Below, one piece after another: positions 1 through 12,586 of a DNA stretch of 64,000 nt. The stretch lies in assembly GCA_003586115.2 (NCBI GenBank), contig QVOM02000034.1:18969919-19033918 (forward strand), read 5' to 3'. The translations under genes were made by a program, and so were the position numbers. Under the pieces are notes generated by a model. The model was not told the DNA's origin. It saw only the letters and a program-made list of their open reading frames with translations, and made no database searches. Position 1 is the stretch's first letter. Each line of letters begins with the position of its first letter. This DNA is from Salvator merianae (taxonomy: Eukaryota > Chordata > Lepidosauria > Squamata > Teiidae).

Positions 1-216
1 ACTGAAGCCTTCATGTTTTGACCAGTGGTTTAGGGGCTACATGTGCAAGTCAAGAGACCTCCAAATCTGCAGCAAGCAATCAAGTTTAATTCTTAATGAC
101 TAATCCTCTTATTGGGTATAGAGCATGCCCATACTGATCTGTCAACGAACTTGTGCAAAAATGGCAGAAATAATGTGCTAACGGTGCTGCTCTTGCTAGT
201 GCTGATCCTATTGGTG

Positions 217-303
217 GTTGTTTAGTTGCTTAGTGATGTCCAACTCTTTGTGACCCCATGGACCCCAGCATGCTAGGCCTCTCTGTCTTCCACTGTCTCC
301 CAT
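217..303 (-). mobile_element. BovB LINE (or BovB-tailed SINE) 3' end
   Basis: Read on the minus strand it ends in GGTCCATGGGGTCACAAAGA and the following degenerate GTTGGACATCACTAAGCAAC, the typical 3' end of BovB/RTE elements, which is also borrowed by Sauria-type SINEs. It is too short to decide between the two. Confidence 0.75.
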
Positions 304-447
304 GTCAATAAGCAAGGGGATCTTGTAGCACCTTAGTCTACAAAAGCTCATGCTACCAACTTCTTTCTCTCTGTTAGTCTCTAAGGTGCTACTAGACCCA
401 CCCACCCCCTGCTTACTGATCCAGACTAACATGGCTACATCTTTGAA
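304..447. mobile_element. Penelope-like relic with inverted end fragments
   Basis: The plus strand from about 336 carries AAAAGCTCATGCTACCAAC, GTTAGTCTCTAAGGTGCTAC and CAGACTAACATGGCTAC in order, the tail familiar from amniote Penelope-like repeats. Bases 304-335 hold the same tail (CTAAGGTGCTACAAGATCCC on the minus strand), so two ends face each other. Family name is from memory. Confidence 0.5.
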
Positions 448-779
448 TCTTGTGTTAATAATGACCCAGAAATTTTATCTATATATATCAAAACTTGATA
501 CATTCATGATGTTTGTACTAACATGTTCCACTTCTTGCCTAGCCCATCAATCAATATATTTGGCTAAGTACATGTGGCTTACTATTGTACCTTACTGTTT
601 TGCTTATATAATAACCATCTCCATAGGGTTAGTTGTATTCACTGGCTGCAGCAAAAGTGACAAAGAATCCTAAAGACTGACAGATTGTCAACATTGTTAG
701 GTGTCACCAAGTTGGGTTTGATTTCTGGGGATTGTGGCGACAAGTTCTTGGCATATTTATTTATGCAAAACATTTCCTT

Positions 780-1085
780 TTTTAAATTTTTATTAAATTT
801 TAAAAAATTATACAAAAAGATGTAACAAGTCATAACAAAAAAATAACAAATCATAACAAAAAAAAACCATTAAAAAATAGTGCTCCCCCCCAAAAAAAAT
901 ATATTGAAAAAGAAAGAAAAATACAATAATTAATACATCACAACCACACTACCCAACTCCCCCTTGTGCACACTGGTTGACAACTTCTAGATTATTTCTT
1001 TCATCTTCTGTCTCTTTTATTTTAGTTGGACCAAAGAGTTAGTCTTGTTATTTCTTCTCCCCATTCTTCCATTATTCAAAACATT
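780..1085 (-). mobile_element. Possible L1-type 3' UTR relic
   Basis: An A/T-rich stretch with poly-T on the plus strand and then pyrimidine-rich DNA resembles the inverted 3' end of an L1 element. No coding part is visible. This is a weak call. Confidence 0.25.
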
Positions 1086-1094
1086 TCTAAGCCA

Positions 1095-1755
1095 CTTCTT
1101 CATTTAGACAAAATCTCCAAGTGGCTTACACTGTGATTTAAAAACAAGGCTAAATCAATTATAATAGCAAAATATTAAAACTGTAACAAAAACTGTGTGG
1201 GGATCAGGAAACAGACACTAATTCACACAGGAAATGCCTTTGGCTGAACAGATAAATTTTCAGCATGCAATAGTAGATAGCTCATAAACATTTGAGGGGA
1301 GAGTGTTCCAAAACCTTGGCACCACCATAGAGAAGACCCTGCTATGGGACACAGCAAGTTGATATTCAGTGACTGGTGGTACCCACAACAAATACTCCCC
1401 AGAAGTTATCAGTGATCTTGCCAGTCTATAATGAGGAAAGTGATCTAGTAAGTACCCCAGTTCCAAATAGTTTAGGGCCTTATACACCAAGCATGGAACT
1501 TTGAATCTGGCCTGGTAGCTGATTGGCAATCAATGCACTTGCTTAAGCACAAGAGTAATGTGCGTGCATGAGCAGGCACCCCATTCAGCAGCCTTGCTGC
1601 TGCATTTTGCACCGGTTGTAGCTTCTGGACCAATCACAAGGCCAGGGGCACATCGAACATATTACAGTAATCCAAAAATGAAGTTATACAGGCGTGGAGA
1701 ACAGCAAAGCATAAGCAGAGCAAGGAGTTGCAATCTAATTCTTAGATGGATGGAT
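1095..1755 (-). mobile_element. L2-clade LINE fragment (3' end of RT ORF)
   Basis: The minus strand translates to a broken C-terminal LINE sequence: a DYCN-like region, then LPISYQARFKVPCLVYKALN, then VFSMVVPRFWNTLPSN. This matches the LHWLPV..RI.FK...LVYKAL and APRLWNSLP blocks of L2/CR1-type ORFs. An oligo GGAT tract (1745-1764) lies at its 5' side. Inactive relic. Confidence 0.7.
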
Positions 1756-3254
1756 GGATGGATGTTCAGCTCCATTAAGGCTGGCTTGAGGCTGAGCTAG
1801 AAATACATATAAACATGGCAGGATATTCTGTTAAGTTGGGAGGAATTGGGAAACAGTAAGTATAGCCTCTTTGACCATTGAATTAAAACTTAAGCATATG
1901 TGTACAAAAACCAGAAATGCCTTCCCCAAATATCCTGTCAATTAACACATGCAGAGGGATAACAACCAATTATGTTGATTCAGGCCACAGGAAATAAACC
2001 AAGCAAAGGGGGAAACAGATTTGCAAACTTAAAAAGATTTACTACAGCTTAAATACGGTAAATCTCATCATGGTGGAGAAGACCAAAATGCAGTGGAGGT
2101 GCCAACTGTTGAATGCAGACTTTAAGATTCTGACTGCTCTCCTTTCTCATGATTATTCCTTTTCTTGCAGTTTCGTGGGCCTGCAAATTTCTGGTGTTAT
2201 GCAAGTGCCTGTTATGCAAGAGCCTTGCACATTGAATGGTGCTGTTTCCTATACATGGAGGGAAGACAATGGTCACTGTGGCAAGGCTGACCACCTTCAA
2301 CCACTCAGGATCCACAACCAGAGATGGGAAGCAAATGGCCTTCAAGATGCAGTGGAACTGAATTCAGCAACATCCAGAGTTCAGCTCCTGAATACATCTG
2401 AATCTGTCTCATCCATCCAACTAGTAGCCATCCTGTGCATTTTTGGCTCAATCTTTAGATCTTAAAATCCCTGGCCTTTGTAAGGTATCTGGAACCAGAG
2501 TGAAGAAGAGAGCCTTTTTGGTTGTAGGTCCTAGAACTATTTGCCAACTGAGATGTGCATGACTCCTTCACCACTGTCTTTTTAAAAAGTGTAAACACAT
2601 TCTTTTTCACCTCTGCCTTTGGTGCTGCTTCATAAGATGACCATCATCAATTGTGACTTTTCTAGATTTTTATTTTAATATTGCCTTTAGTGATTTTCTT
2701 TTGCAAACAGCAGAGTCTTCTGAAATTCGCAATACATAAATCTAACAAATATATACATTTTCAGAAGGTTGCTATGTGTATGCATAAAGAACTTTTGCAT
2801 GACATTCTGCTCAGGCATCCTACAGTATTTGCAGACATTGGGAGATACAATGGGGCAGAAATTGCATCACAATTATGCGATTCCCAGAGGGGAAAAATAA
2901 TTCCCCCACAAGGCTTTTGCATAAAGGTTTGGACTTCTTTTTCATAATTCTTCACCTGTGAAATTCATGTAAAAATCCAAAATGCTCAGGATTGTCTCTG
3001 TCACTGCAGTAGCCATTCACTGAAAAATAATTTGGAGAGTCATTCAGTGCCAGGAAACTGTACTGTGAAAAACTGTTTTAAATATGGTAAATTCCCTCAA
3101 ACTTCTAGTGTACCTAGAAGAACTGGTGCTGCTTTGAAGGGAAAGGGTGGTCACACCAAATATTGATTTGATTTAGATCTCTTTTGTTCATTCACTTTGC
3201 ATTTTGTTAGTTGATAAAAATAAACTATTAACACTCCTATTTACGAAAGCACTT
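1756..3254. other. Intergenic, no gene recognised
   Basis: AT-rich sequence with only short open frames and no coding similarity I recognise. The pieces at 2049-2465 have overlapping open frames on both strands without family features. Confidence 0.6.
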
Positions 3255-3545
3255 CAAAAATCCATTTTTTCCACACCTGCCTAAAATGTTTGCACATTAC
3301 TATACTTCAGTCATGTCACCTCCTAAACACTGTCTCTCAAGGTTGAAGAGGCTTGATTTCATAAGGGAGGTATTCCAGCCCCTTGATCATTCTGATTGCC
3401 TTTTTCTGCACCTTTTCCAGTTCCACAATATCCTTTCTGAGGTGTGGTGTCCAGAATTGCACATAATATTCCAAATGTGGCCACACCATAGATTTATAAA
3501 GAGGCACAATGATGCATGCTGATTTATTTTCTATTCCCTTCCTAT
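3255..3545 (-). mobile_element. CR1/L3-type LINE fragment (RT ORF C-terminal part)
   Basis: Minus-strand translation shows EYYVQFWTPHLRKDIVELEK followed by KKAIRMIKGLEYLP, the conserved region after the RT domain in CR1/L3 elements. It matches the plus-strand copy at 63300-63440. It is 5' truncated and decayed. Confidence 0.75.
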
Positions 3546-4368
3546 TTACCAGAGGCCCAAGTTGTCAACACATCAATGGCACTGTAAAAGGGAAACCCAA
3601 TCTACCAGTGTGTCAGTATTTTATGGAAGCATGTCCTAATCTGCCAGTGAAAGTCCATGACATATCAAAGACCAAATTACATTGCTGAAAGTTTCTGGGA
3701 TTTCATTGAACAAGCGAAGTCACATTTTACCAACCATGTAAAAGTAAAATCATGCTGCAAAAAACCTATGTTATACAAAGATAGTCACATTTTGCCAATG
3801 ATTCAAAAATAAAACCATGTTATATTAGGAATGACTGTCTTTGCTTTTTAGGAGACTCAAAACTGCTGGTAGCACCACTAGCCTAATCCAACCAGATAAG
3901 GTTTATGGAAAGCTTGGGGGCCCAAAATAAATTTTATCAAGTTTGGCAACCATTTTTAATGTTCTTCCGGTTCTCTCAAATGCAACTATTCCTGATAAAA
4001 TTCAGCTCAAGGGACTAAGATTTTAATGAACTTAGCACATTAGCCACGTTTTTCTTTTTTAATACAGCCACTTTTAAAGCTGTATAGAAAAATAATATTT
4101 TACTTTAATGAAGAAACCTTAAATAAGCTGTAAAGTATATCCCATAACATACTGTCCCTTATATAAGTAGCTTCTTTATTGTAATTGTATTATTTATTAT
4201 TTTTATACTGACGTGTATTGCATTATTTTTGACGCAGTGTTTACAGCTGGTTCAGTTCATTTCTTCACTTTCAATTTTATTTTCTTTTTTGGAGGGGAGA
4301 GCCAGTGACCTTGACTAACCTGTTGCCAGGTTTGCTGCTGCTAATCATGGCTGCCAACACCAGTTAAA

Positions 4369-4584
4369 GGCTATGATCAGACACAACAAAAAAAAGCATC
4401 TCTGAGCTGGCTCAAAAACACCTTTGAGGTGGGATTGTACATGCACCAGTCTGCCCATTCCCTTTCTCATGAACATTCTATGCTAGAAAAAGGTTGATTA
4501 GAGAAGGCTTGGGAACATGAGGGCCACACACTGTCTCTATGAGGTACCTCCAAGTCACCCCTTTTGTTATGTCTGAACACAGCC
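4369..4584. mobile_element. Palindromic MITE, family D copy 1
   Basis: A 216-bp element beginning GGCTATGATCAGACAC and ending GTCTGAACACAGCC (inverted ends). A close relative is at 34677-34906; both share CTTTGAGGTG and TTCTCATGAACATTCTA inside. Flanks AAA and ATA suggest a decayed 3-bp target duplication. Confidence 0.65.
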
Positions 4585-4663
4585 ATAGATCAGGAAAAGT
4601 TGTTTAATATAGTGCCAGCAGCCAAAAGAAAATCCCATAGTGCTAGGGACATCCACAATTTCC

Positions 4664-5152
4664 ACAGGCCTGTTCGCACCTGCCAGGCTGGCCTGGTATG
4701 GTATAACAATACCATATCAGGCTGATAAGGATCAGGCATGGAGGTGGCCATCTGCACTCCAAGGGCTGAAAAAGGTCCAAAATGGACCACCAGCACTTGA
4801 AGTGCCGAAGGCCTGATCAGGACAGGCCGAATCGCAATAGCAATGGCCGTGGTAACATCTGGCACGTGCCCAGACTTTGCCACTGTGATTAAGACATTGC
4901 CAACGACTGTACAATCACAGTTGAAGCCATACCACCAATCCTACTCACAGCATCACACCCGGAAGAGGGTGTAAATGTTGCTGACTAGGAGTGATCTAGC
5001 TGCTCCTGGTCAAGCTGTGGACAACAGTTTTTTTTGTCCACAGCTAGTTACATCTGGGAGCAGCTGGAGGCACTCTGGGACACGGCAGCGGCATGCAGAC
5101 AGGCTTGTCCAGTGAGCGTCCAATTGCTCACAACGATGTAAGTGCGAACAAC
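4664..5152. mobile_element. DNA-transposon-like element with internal hairpin
   Basis: GTTCGCACCTGCC near the left end and the inverted GTAAGTGCGAAC near the right end form plausible terminal repeats about 490 bp apart. An internal imperfect hairpin (4998-5065) has arms AGCTGCTCC/GGGAGCAGCT and AGCTGTGGACAA/TTGTCCACAGCT. The interior is more GC-rich than its flanks. No transposase is visible. Boundaries are approximate. Confidence 0.45.
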
Positions 5153-6540
5153 TCCCCAGTTAGCAGATCCCAGGATTAGATTATATTGTTAGACTCACAA
5201 ATATATATATAAGGGTGGTGGTGTTATACTTGTAAAGTCAGCAGTGGGGAAAGAGTTCTTCTGGAATTTTTTTCATCTCAAGTGGCAAAAAAACCAGTCG
5301 CCATAAATGTAGTATCCATACTGACTTGTGGAGGGGTGAGATTTTTGCCACTTGTTACTACAGGGAGCAAAATGTCTTTGGACAACGAACAGCATTGAAG
5401 GCATAGAGAAAAATATGCACTCCAATCAACAAAAACTTTGGCTCTTCTGTCTCCTGAGCAAGCTTAAGTGCTTCTCTTATTCTTACAACCCTCCTTCTGA
5501 TTTATTTCAGCCAAGTAATTGTTTCATCATGTTGCAAAGAAACATTTTTTCCCATTGCGGCACTGAGATATTAATTTCAGCTCACTGACATATACATAAA
5601 TCTGGCTCATAAAACTCCACATGGACATAGATTACTCTGTTGGGGGGAAGGGACAAAGGTTGTAAATCACAGGGATTTTAGCATTGTTTTGTGGGACTCT
5701 TGATTACTATTAGTGTCATTTCAGGTCTCCATAGATGATGTAGCCCTTGCTACTAATGAACTGCTATTGCAGTGAGATGATAAACCCAAAGTATTTATAG
5801 AAAACAAACATGTCTCCACGCTTGTTTTGAAGGGGTTGGGAGAGGACACAGATTATTTACACCAGGCTGCCCCTAACTGTATACAGCTTTGCTTTCTCAT
5901 TTCCCTCCTTTGAATCTTCACTCTAATTGGTTCACATTGTGTAGTTCTAAGATAGAGAACCAATCAGGGAAGACTTGTTAATAAAAGGTGTAGAAAGTGA
6001 ATAGGAGATATTGACCTCGGCTTCTGGCTGAGGGAACAGCTTCCCATCCTCACTTTCAGGTACTGTATTATTTTAGTGGGTTCTTTTCAATTTGTTTTTA
6101 CAATTGTAACCCACCCTAAGACCTTCAGATGTAGGGCAGGATAAAAATATAACTAAATAAATTTTCCAATTTTCTCTGGAATGAATTTTCAAGAAATAAA
6201 CCCAGCAAGGAGCTGTAACTTTCACTAGAACACGTCTGCAAGCTTTTTAGACAGGCAGTAGTCTATAAATCTTGAAAGCTTGCACCACTAAGATACTGAT
6301 CTAAATAAATGCACCATTTTGCCAACTTTGTACCACTTGTTTTGCAGAGCTGACATCTCTCATGAATATATCGATTTTTGTCAATAAAATACTTTCCATA
6401 ACAAAAAGTAAAAAAAATCCACGGTGCTCAGCATGAAACAGGAACTAAAGGAAGTCAAGGTATCTTGGTATCTTACAAGGCCAGCAAGCAACATTTTAAC
6501 GTCCTGGGCCACAGATTAACTTGTTGCTAGATACCACTGA
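5153..6540. other. Intergenic, no gene recognised
   Basis: AT-rich DNA. The only structure I can name is the LINE/SINE-type tail at 6104-6163, listed separately. A region at 6225-6340 with AAGCTTGCACCACTAAGA may be another decayed Penelope-like fragment but is too weak to call. Confidence 0.5.
6104..6163 (+). repeat. LINE/SINE 3' tail (GTAACC..CCTTCAG..GGGCAGGATAAAA)
   Basis: One of four copies of the same tail in the window (also 13486-13560, 30992-31050 and inverted 27281-27335). Each has TTGTAACC, GACCTTCAG, GGGCAG and ATAAAAAT, then AAATA repeats. It resembles L2/MIR-type tails, with the parent element missing. Confidence 0.6.
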
Positions 6541-6720
6541 GTTATGGCCAATTCCTGGTTGACTGCATGGGCATCTTCATAGGCACCTCTATACAGTTTT
6601 CTTGGCAGAGATACAGAAGTGGTTTAACACTGCCTACGTCCAGGGAGAGACTGGGGATCAAACTGGCAACCCTCTGCTTTCCAGGCAGTTGCTTTATCGA
6701 CCTATAGTCACTCTCATAGA
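6541..6720 (-). mobile_element. tRNA-derived SINE
   Basis: The minus strand starts with a degenerate tRNA-like head (AAGCAACTGCCTGGAAAGCA and a box B-like GCCAGTTTGATCCC). It is followed by a body with AACCACTTCTGTATCTCTGCC and CATGCAGTCAACCAGGA. It cannot fold as a functional tRNA. Confidence 0.6.
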
Positions 6721-7310
6721 TAAACTTAGCAAATGTCAATTTGCACTTGAGTCCAAGGGCCAAAAAGTACTCCAGGCACAAAAAACGTAGCATGGTTCTG
6801 TGAATGTTTTTTCTAGAGCAAACAGCTATTGCACTGATCAAGATCATGATGAACTAGAAAAGGGAAGTTTTACTCTCCCTCCCAATTCTACCAAAAATAG
6901 CACCATCAAAGTTCTAGCTATCCTCTAGCAGGGTCATTTCTAATTTATCTCTCAGACTTTCGTGAGATTTCCACTGTTTACTAATATTAAAATCTTTACA
7001 GCAAGAAAAAAGGAAGATGTTTCTATGCCTTTGATCCATTTCCCCTTTGTTTATCTTTATTGGAGAATTTGCTACACTCTTTCCCTCTTAAGATTTCAGG
7101 GCAAACGTAACTGCATAGACCAAAAAGAGGAACTTCCAGTCTTTTACTATTGTTGGCTGGTCAACTGACCATGATAAACATTCGACTGATTCTATTGTGA
7201 GTATTGCCCATGCTTGCAAGGACTGTTGAGAAATGAAGGTCAACAATAAAGTATCGGGGTCCCATTCCCAGCAGAAGCCCAATATCTTCTTGGGAGCTCT
7301 GTGAGATTAT

Positions 7311-7442
7311 GCCCTTTCTGCACTGGGCTTTATTCCAGATTATATCCCAGTATAGGGGCCTGCTGTAGTCTGTACTAGCATGCAGATGGCAGGCCCTGAT
7401 TCCAGGATATAATCCAGAATAAGGCTCAGTGCAGAAAGGGCC
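7311..7442. mobile_element. Palindromic MITE, family A copy 1
   Basis: A 132-bp palindrome with ends GCCCTTTCTGCACTG and CAGTGCAGAAAGGGCC, flanked by direct TAT repeats (7308-7310, 7443-7445). Other copies are at 7803, 12683 and 47848. The arms contain a TTATTCCAGATTATATCC-type core. Confidence 0.75.
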
Positions 7443-7802
7443 TATGTTCAGAGATCTTTTTGGAATGAAGTAATGTAGCAATCATTGCAATTCATTTTTC
7501 TTTCTTTTTTTGTTCAGACAGTAATTTATCTCAGCTCATCTTTCTTAGCAAGGAATGAAAAAGGGAAAAAGAAAACAAAAGGAGCAGGTTCGTCACAGTG
7601 CCAGCCTTGGAAAAGGTACGAGCACATGAAGCCAGAAGAATCCTGGCAACTTCATTATCCGCCCACAAGGTTCTCATAACACAGAATTTGTGTTATGAGG
7701 CCAGTCTCTGTACCTTTGTTCCAGCATTTTCTCTAGTCTGTTACAAAAAGAAGCTTCATTATACTACAGAATGGCCAGAGAGCTCTTGAGAGAGGCAAGA
7801 AG

Positions 7803-7968
7803 GGCCTTTCTGCACTAGGCCTTATTTCAGATTATTTCAGAGGCCTATGGTCCAGATACTGGTGCAGACTGTAGCAGGCCCTGCCTGGGGCCTTCCATAA
7901 TTTGCATTAGCATGTGGACAGCAGGCCTTATTCTGGAATATAATCTGGAATAAGGCCCAAAAAGGGCC
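7803..7968. mobile_element. Palindromic MITE, family A copy 2
   Basis: A 166-bp copy with GGCCTTTCTGCACTAGGCC at the left and AAGGCCCAAAAAGGGCC at the right, flanked by AAG direct repeats (7800-7802, 7969-7971). It lies only 360 bp from copy 1. Confidence 0.72.
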
Positions 7969-9345
7969 AAGATCTAATCCTCAATATTCAATAATATCTC
8001 TATCCACATACTTTAAAAAAGCAGCTCAAAAGTGACCCGGATATGGTAGCAGTAAACAGCAAAACTGCCAGTTAGTGTTTCCATCCGGTGTCTAGTCCAC
8101 ATTTGCTAGACAACTGCGAGTTGTTTTTCTTACATGTCAGCTGGAGTAACAGTTCTTTTCTACCTTTTTCAAAGCTTGTTAACTCTTGTCTTCATGACTG
8201 TTGTTTTTTAACATCCTCCCCCCATCCCCGGCAAAGACACACACTTCAGGGCATGCATAAGAGAGAGAAAACAAAGTTATGATTGGGCAGGCGCCAGAAC
8301 TATGTTTGTTCTTGTGATTGGATTAAAAGATCTTTCAGTCGAAAGCTCTATCGCTGCGAATATTGCTGTGTGTGATTCTTGTATCCCGCTCATGCACGCT
8401 TACCAAGTTCACTGAATTCAATGGAGCATAATTCACTGTAGGCCTGCAGAGGCTGCTGCGTTAATAGCTGGCAGTTAAATCCCACTGAAGTTAGCAGAGC
8501 ATATTCCTCTGTTCCATTTCCCATCCCACCTATCTCCATGGGCCTTTATGGAATTCATGGCCTTCTATTTTTATCGATGTATTGCACATATGCATTCATT
8601 CCTTTTAACCTAGTTCATTTCCGTAAGGTTCACATGCATGTTTTTGCACTTCCTTGCCAAAACAGTTGAGAAGTTATCCCATATTTCTTTGCGGACTGCT
8701 GACGATGGAGTTTGCATCCTTGTGGCCAGAGCAAATTGCTCTCTGTCGTGGGACCACTGAACTGTCTTGTAAAGGCGAAGGCTGAATTTCTTAAGGGACA
8801 TGCTGGCGCTCCAGCAATAGTCCAAAATTATTTCTACGCCTGTTTGGCATGTAACAGCTGAACCAATCTGACAGGAGTTTGTGTTGTGCAGGAGGTTTTG
8901 TCAAAAAGTCTGGCAGACTTTATTTTTTCTCCCTTGTTTTACTGGGATGTTCCTAAAGGCCTCATTAAGGAGCTACACCTCACCTTATCCCCGATCTAGC
9001 TGGGGGTTGTAATCCTTTCACCTCCGCATGAATTCTGTTTATTCCATCATCGCCACTGAATACCTGAGCCATTCCACCATATCTTCTATCTGGCCTTATT
9101 AGCCTTAGGGGTGGAGAGAGGGGAGGGAGAGAGGGGTAGGCAACTGTCTTGCTGCTGCCTGGACTGCCACAAGAAAAGAAGAAATCTAAGTGGAAGGTCA
9201 TTTCTTGCCCTGACTCATCCTTTGCAAATGTTTGTTCCCTTTCATGTACTAGCTTTAGACTTCTTCTAAATCCAAACAGCCCCTTCATCTCTAGGATCTT
9301 GCATTTCACTTCACACATATCTGAAGGAAGGCTGAGTGGAGACTA
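7969..9345. other. Intergenic, no gene recognised
   Basis: Single-copy-looking DNA with short open frames only (up to about 110 codons on the minus strand at 8980-9318). No protein family is recognised, and no splice-linked coding pattern is visible. Confidence 0.5.
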
Positions 9346-9357
9346 ATGGAACCACTT

Positions 9358-9377
9358 TCAAGAAAGAAAGAGGGAGA

Positions 9378-9473
<96 letters not shown>
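9358..9473 (+). repeat. Compound (GA)n/(GAAA)n microsatellite
   Basis: A pure GA run (about 9384-9425) passes directly into a pure GAAA run (to about 9472). The low-complexity Arg/Glu/Lys open frame across it is an artefact of the repeat. Confidence 0.95.
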
Positions 9474-9479
9474 AGCTAA

Positions 9480-11335
9480 TTTAGCTTCAGTTGAATTAGT
9501 AACTTTATGTCCTATGAAGGCTCATGTCATATGCAAAAGTAGTTCTTTTCACTACAGTTAACCTGGGAATAACAAATAAATAAAACCTCATTAGAACGAT
9601 AACAGACTTTCCCCCAACTGTGAATACGGCTGAAGCATTTGGCCACAGTGCTAACCTAGGTTAGGTTTTGCCTTCTCTCCATTGGGCTTAGGCTTCTTCA
9701 GTGCTTCCAACCCAATCTAGAGCAAGAACGTGTATCAGCACCTTTTCACATAGCTAAAGCCAGTCAGTTGCATCCTATGCTCAGGCGAGGCCGACTCTCA
9801 AGAGCAAAAGCAACAGCATCCAGTTGTACCTGAACTTGCACCCCTTCCTCCATGCTGCACCCAGACCTACAGATTGTAGTCAGTAGACTGACCAATGGGG
9901 GTGACTTTCACGCCGGTGTGCACAAGAATGCTCTGCTTACCATTAACTCTGCCTGTTGTTGACTACTCTGCCCTTTGCTCCACCAGCCTCAACGGCATTG
10001 TCTCAACCTGTGCTATGCATTGTCAATGAAGGAAGAGGGTAACTCCTATCAGACATATCTTTTTGCATTAGAGTTTTCACAACTGGAAGAGTAAAGGGAG
10101 GAGGTGTAATCCATCAGGATTCATTTCAAAATGGAAGAAAGGAGGTTAACCAGATCAGCGCACAAAGTCACCCATGCAAAGCCACTGAAATGATCTCTTC
10201 TATCTCCTTTCCAACATGCGTGTCCTCTCTCTCTCTCTAACTCACACATGTATACAGTACATAGAGAGATTTAACTTTGGGTCTCTCAAAGCCTAACAAA
10301 ACATTTTATACACTATACTGCATCGTCAAGTAGCAGGAGGCATCGCAACTGAATACACAACCTGAATTGGATTGCCAGTCCATTTGTGAAAAACAGAAAA
10401 TTCTGCACGCTCTTCTGTGCTTGGATGATAACTTAAAATAATTTCAAATAGTTGATTAGTTGCTCTTAGCTTATGATCATCAACCATCTTCAAAATAAAA
10501 TTATAAAAGCACCATGTAGGTTTCCAAACAAAAATTGTTGTGGGTATCTACAAACTCTCATTCTTTTATCAGTCTTACTTTTAGGTGATTCAGACACGTA
10601 TAAAACTAGAATGGTAAGATTGACAAGCAAAATAAAAGGATCCCAAGCTTTAAACATGTCAACGAGATGCAAGAGAAAAGCTCAAGGAACAGGAGAATGG
10701 AATGATACATGATTTAATTTATTTCCACATTGAGATAAGATACTAAGCAAACCTAGATTCAAACAGCCAGCTATTTCACTGCACGCCATCCACGACCCTT
10801 AACGTTTACAGTAATCTAGTAACTTCCAAGTCTGCTTCTAGTACAACTGAAAATTATCTGATTCGATATATACTTTTTAGAAGAAACTGTGGCTTATCTA
10901 TCATTCTTTATAAATCAGAGAATGAAGATAACCAACACAGGCATTCACCCCTTTTAAAAGTGAATCTCAGTGCAAGAGAAAGCTGAAGTCCTGAGACTGC
11001 TCAAATCAATTGATCTGAAGGCTACAGTGGCACCCATCTGAAGCTAAGCAAGCCTATCCAGTGGTTAGAAATAAAAACACTTTGAAATCCCATGAGAAAT
11101 ATTAAATACACATTTTTAAAAATAAGCAAAGCTTAACCTACTTCACAGGTTCATGAGGATAAAATAGAAGGAAGAACAATAACATAAAGAAGGAAAAAGA
11201 ATAACCTTGGGCTCTTTGTAAAAAGGCAGGCTATAACACACTATAAATAACTAAATAAAGCTATCTATTATTTCCCGTGTTCTGTTTTAGTGGTAGTGCC
11301 CTAAAGTAGTAAATATATTTTCAGCGCATTAATGA
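9480..11335. other. Intergenic, no gene recognised
   Basis: Mostly unique-looking AT-rich sequence. A decayed MIR/L2-type tail (ATAAAATAGAAG..AAGGCAGGCTATAA) lies at about 11145-11260. No coding similarity seen. Confidence 0.5.
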
Positions 11336-11412
11336 AAGGATGTGGGAGCACCTTAAAAACTAACAGATATAATAGAGCAAAAGCTTATAGTTTGTTTCAT
11401 CAGAAATGTTTA
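11336..11412 (-). mobile_element. Penelope-like relic with CTGATGA box
   Basis: Minus strand: CTGATGA (11397-11403), then AAGCTTTTGCTC, GTTAGTTTTTAAGGTGC. The order of motifs matches the relic at 14813 and the tails at 336 and 42563. The hammerhead-like second half is degenerate. Confidence 0.5.
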
Positions 11413-12583
11413 TCCTTTAAAGATTCTGTTAAAGGTATCATTTCAGTTATTTTTTTACTGATATCATTAGCTGTTTTGGCATTTCCTTTTGGAAGAGAAG
11501 GTATAAACAAACAGCTATATGAATGCAAGACTCCACCAGCTTTGCTGTGCGAGAGGAGTTGTTATTAATAACAATAATAATTAGATTTTAATACCATCCT
11601 ATATCAGAATACCAAGGTGGTTCACAGTAGAAAAAGAATAGAAAATACCAACATTAAAAAAAGAAAATAATAATAATAAAAAGAAACATGAACCATAACA
11701 AACAACCATGTCTTTGGAAGTTACTATAAAATAACTGAAAGGTAAGAACTCAGACTCAATATAACTTGAAAAAAGTGAATACACGAGTGGATGTGAATTC
11801 AGGATTGTGAGAGGCAAACTGAAGTCTTAGGACTTAAATGACTTTCAATTTACAAAGCTACAAGAATATTTCCTTCAAGATACGTACGGCATATGATAAT
11901 ACCTAAGAGGTAAACTAGATGCTTACTTTTAATGGGTTGGAACTAGTCATTTTAAAATTATATTCCAAGGAACAACTTTAAAATTACATAGCTAATCTGT
12001 GTTTAATTTTCAACACAGTAACTGCGATGTAACATATAAAGCAATATTATAAAATGTAAGAAATCTGGCAGTCTGAAAAAGCTCTTTGCTTAGACAACTC
12101 AAATATGAACTTTAACTTTTTCAGAAGATTTTCAACAACAAAGCACAACAATTCACAAGTTATTTTTAAGTCCCACTGAATTCCAGGAGGAGGATTCAAC
12201 ACATATTTATATGTCCGTCACTGAAATCAGAGCTTTTTAGAAGTACTTAATTCTGCCCAATTCATATCAACAACTTAATTTTTTAAAAAACCTTCCAGGA
12301 ATTTCAATGTTACTCTATCCACATCTATTCAGAAGTGAGTCTAGCAGTGCTTATTCCTAGGGAAGCAAGGTTAGCATTACATTACTTTGCGTAGTTTTTT
12401 GGTAAGTTAAATGTGGGATGGCAAGGGGTTAAAGGAGTACACATTTTAAATGTAACAGAATGTAGTATAGACACGTGAAGAAGCAGTGGAATCTAGAGAT
12501 AATCTACTTGCTGGATGCCAATGCCAAGTTCCATTGGTTCCAGCTTGCAAGTCTAACATTCAGAGACAACTGAAAATGAAGAC
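11413..12583. other. Intergenic, no gene recognised
   Basis: Very AT-rich sequence. Bases 11575-11700 look like a decayed LINE/SINE tail with AAT repeats. Nothing else recognised. Confidence 0.5.
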
Positions 12584-12586
12584 ACT

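Noticed and set aside
9346..9561. Arg/Glu/Lys-rich open frame
   Set aside because: Encoded by the GA/GAAA microsatellite.
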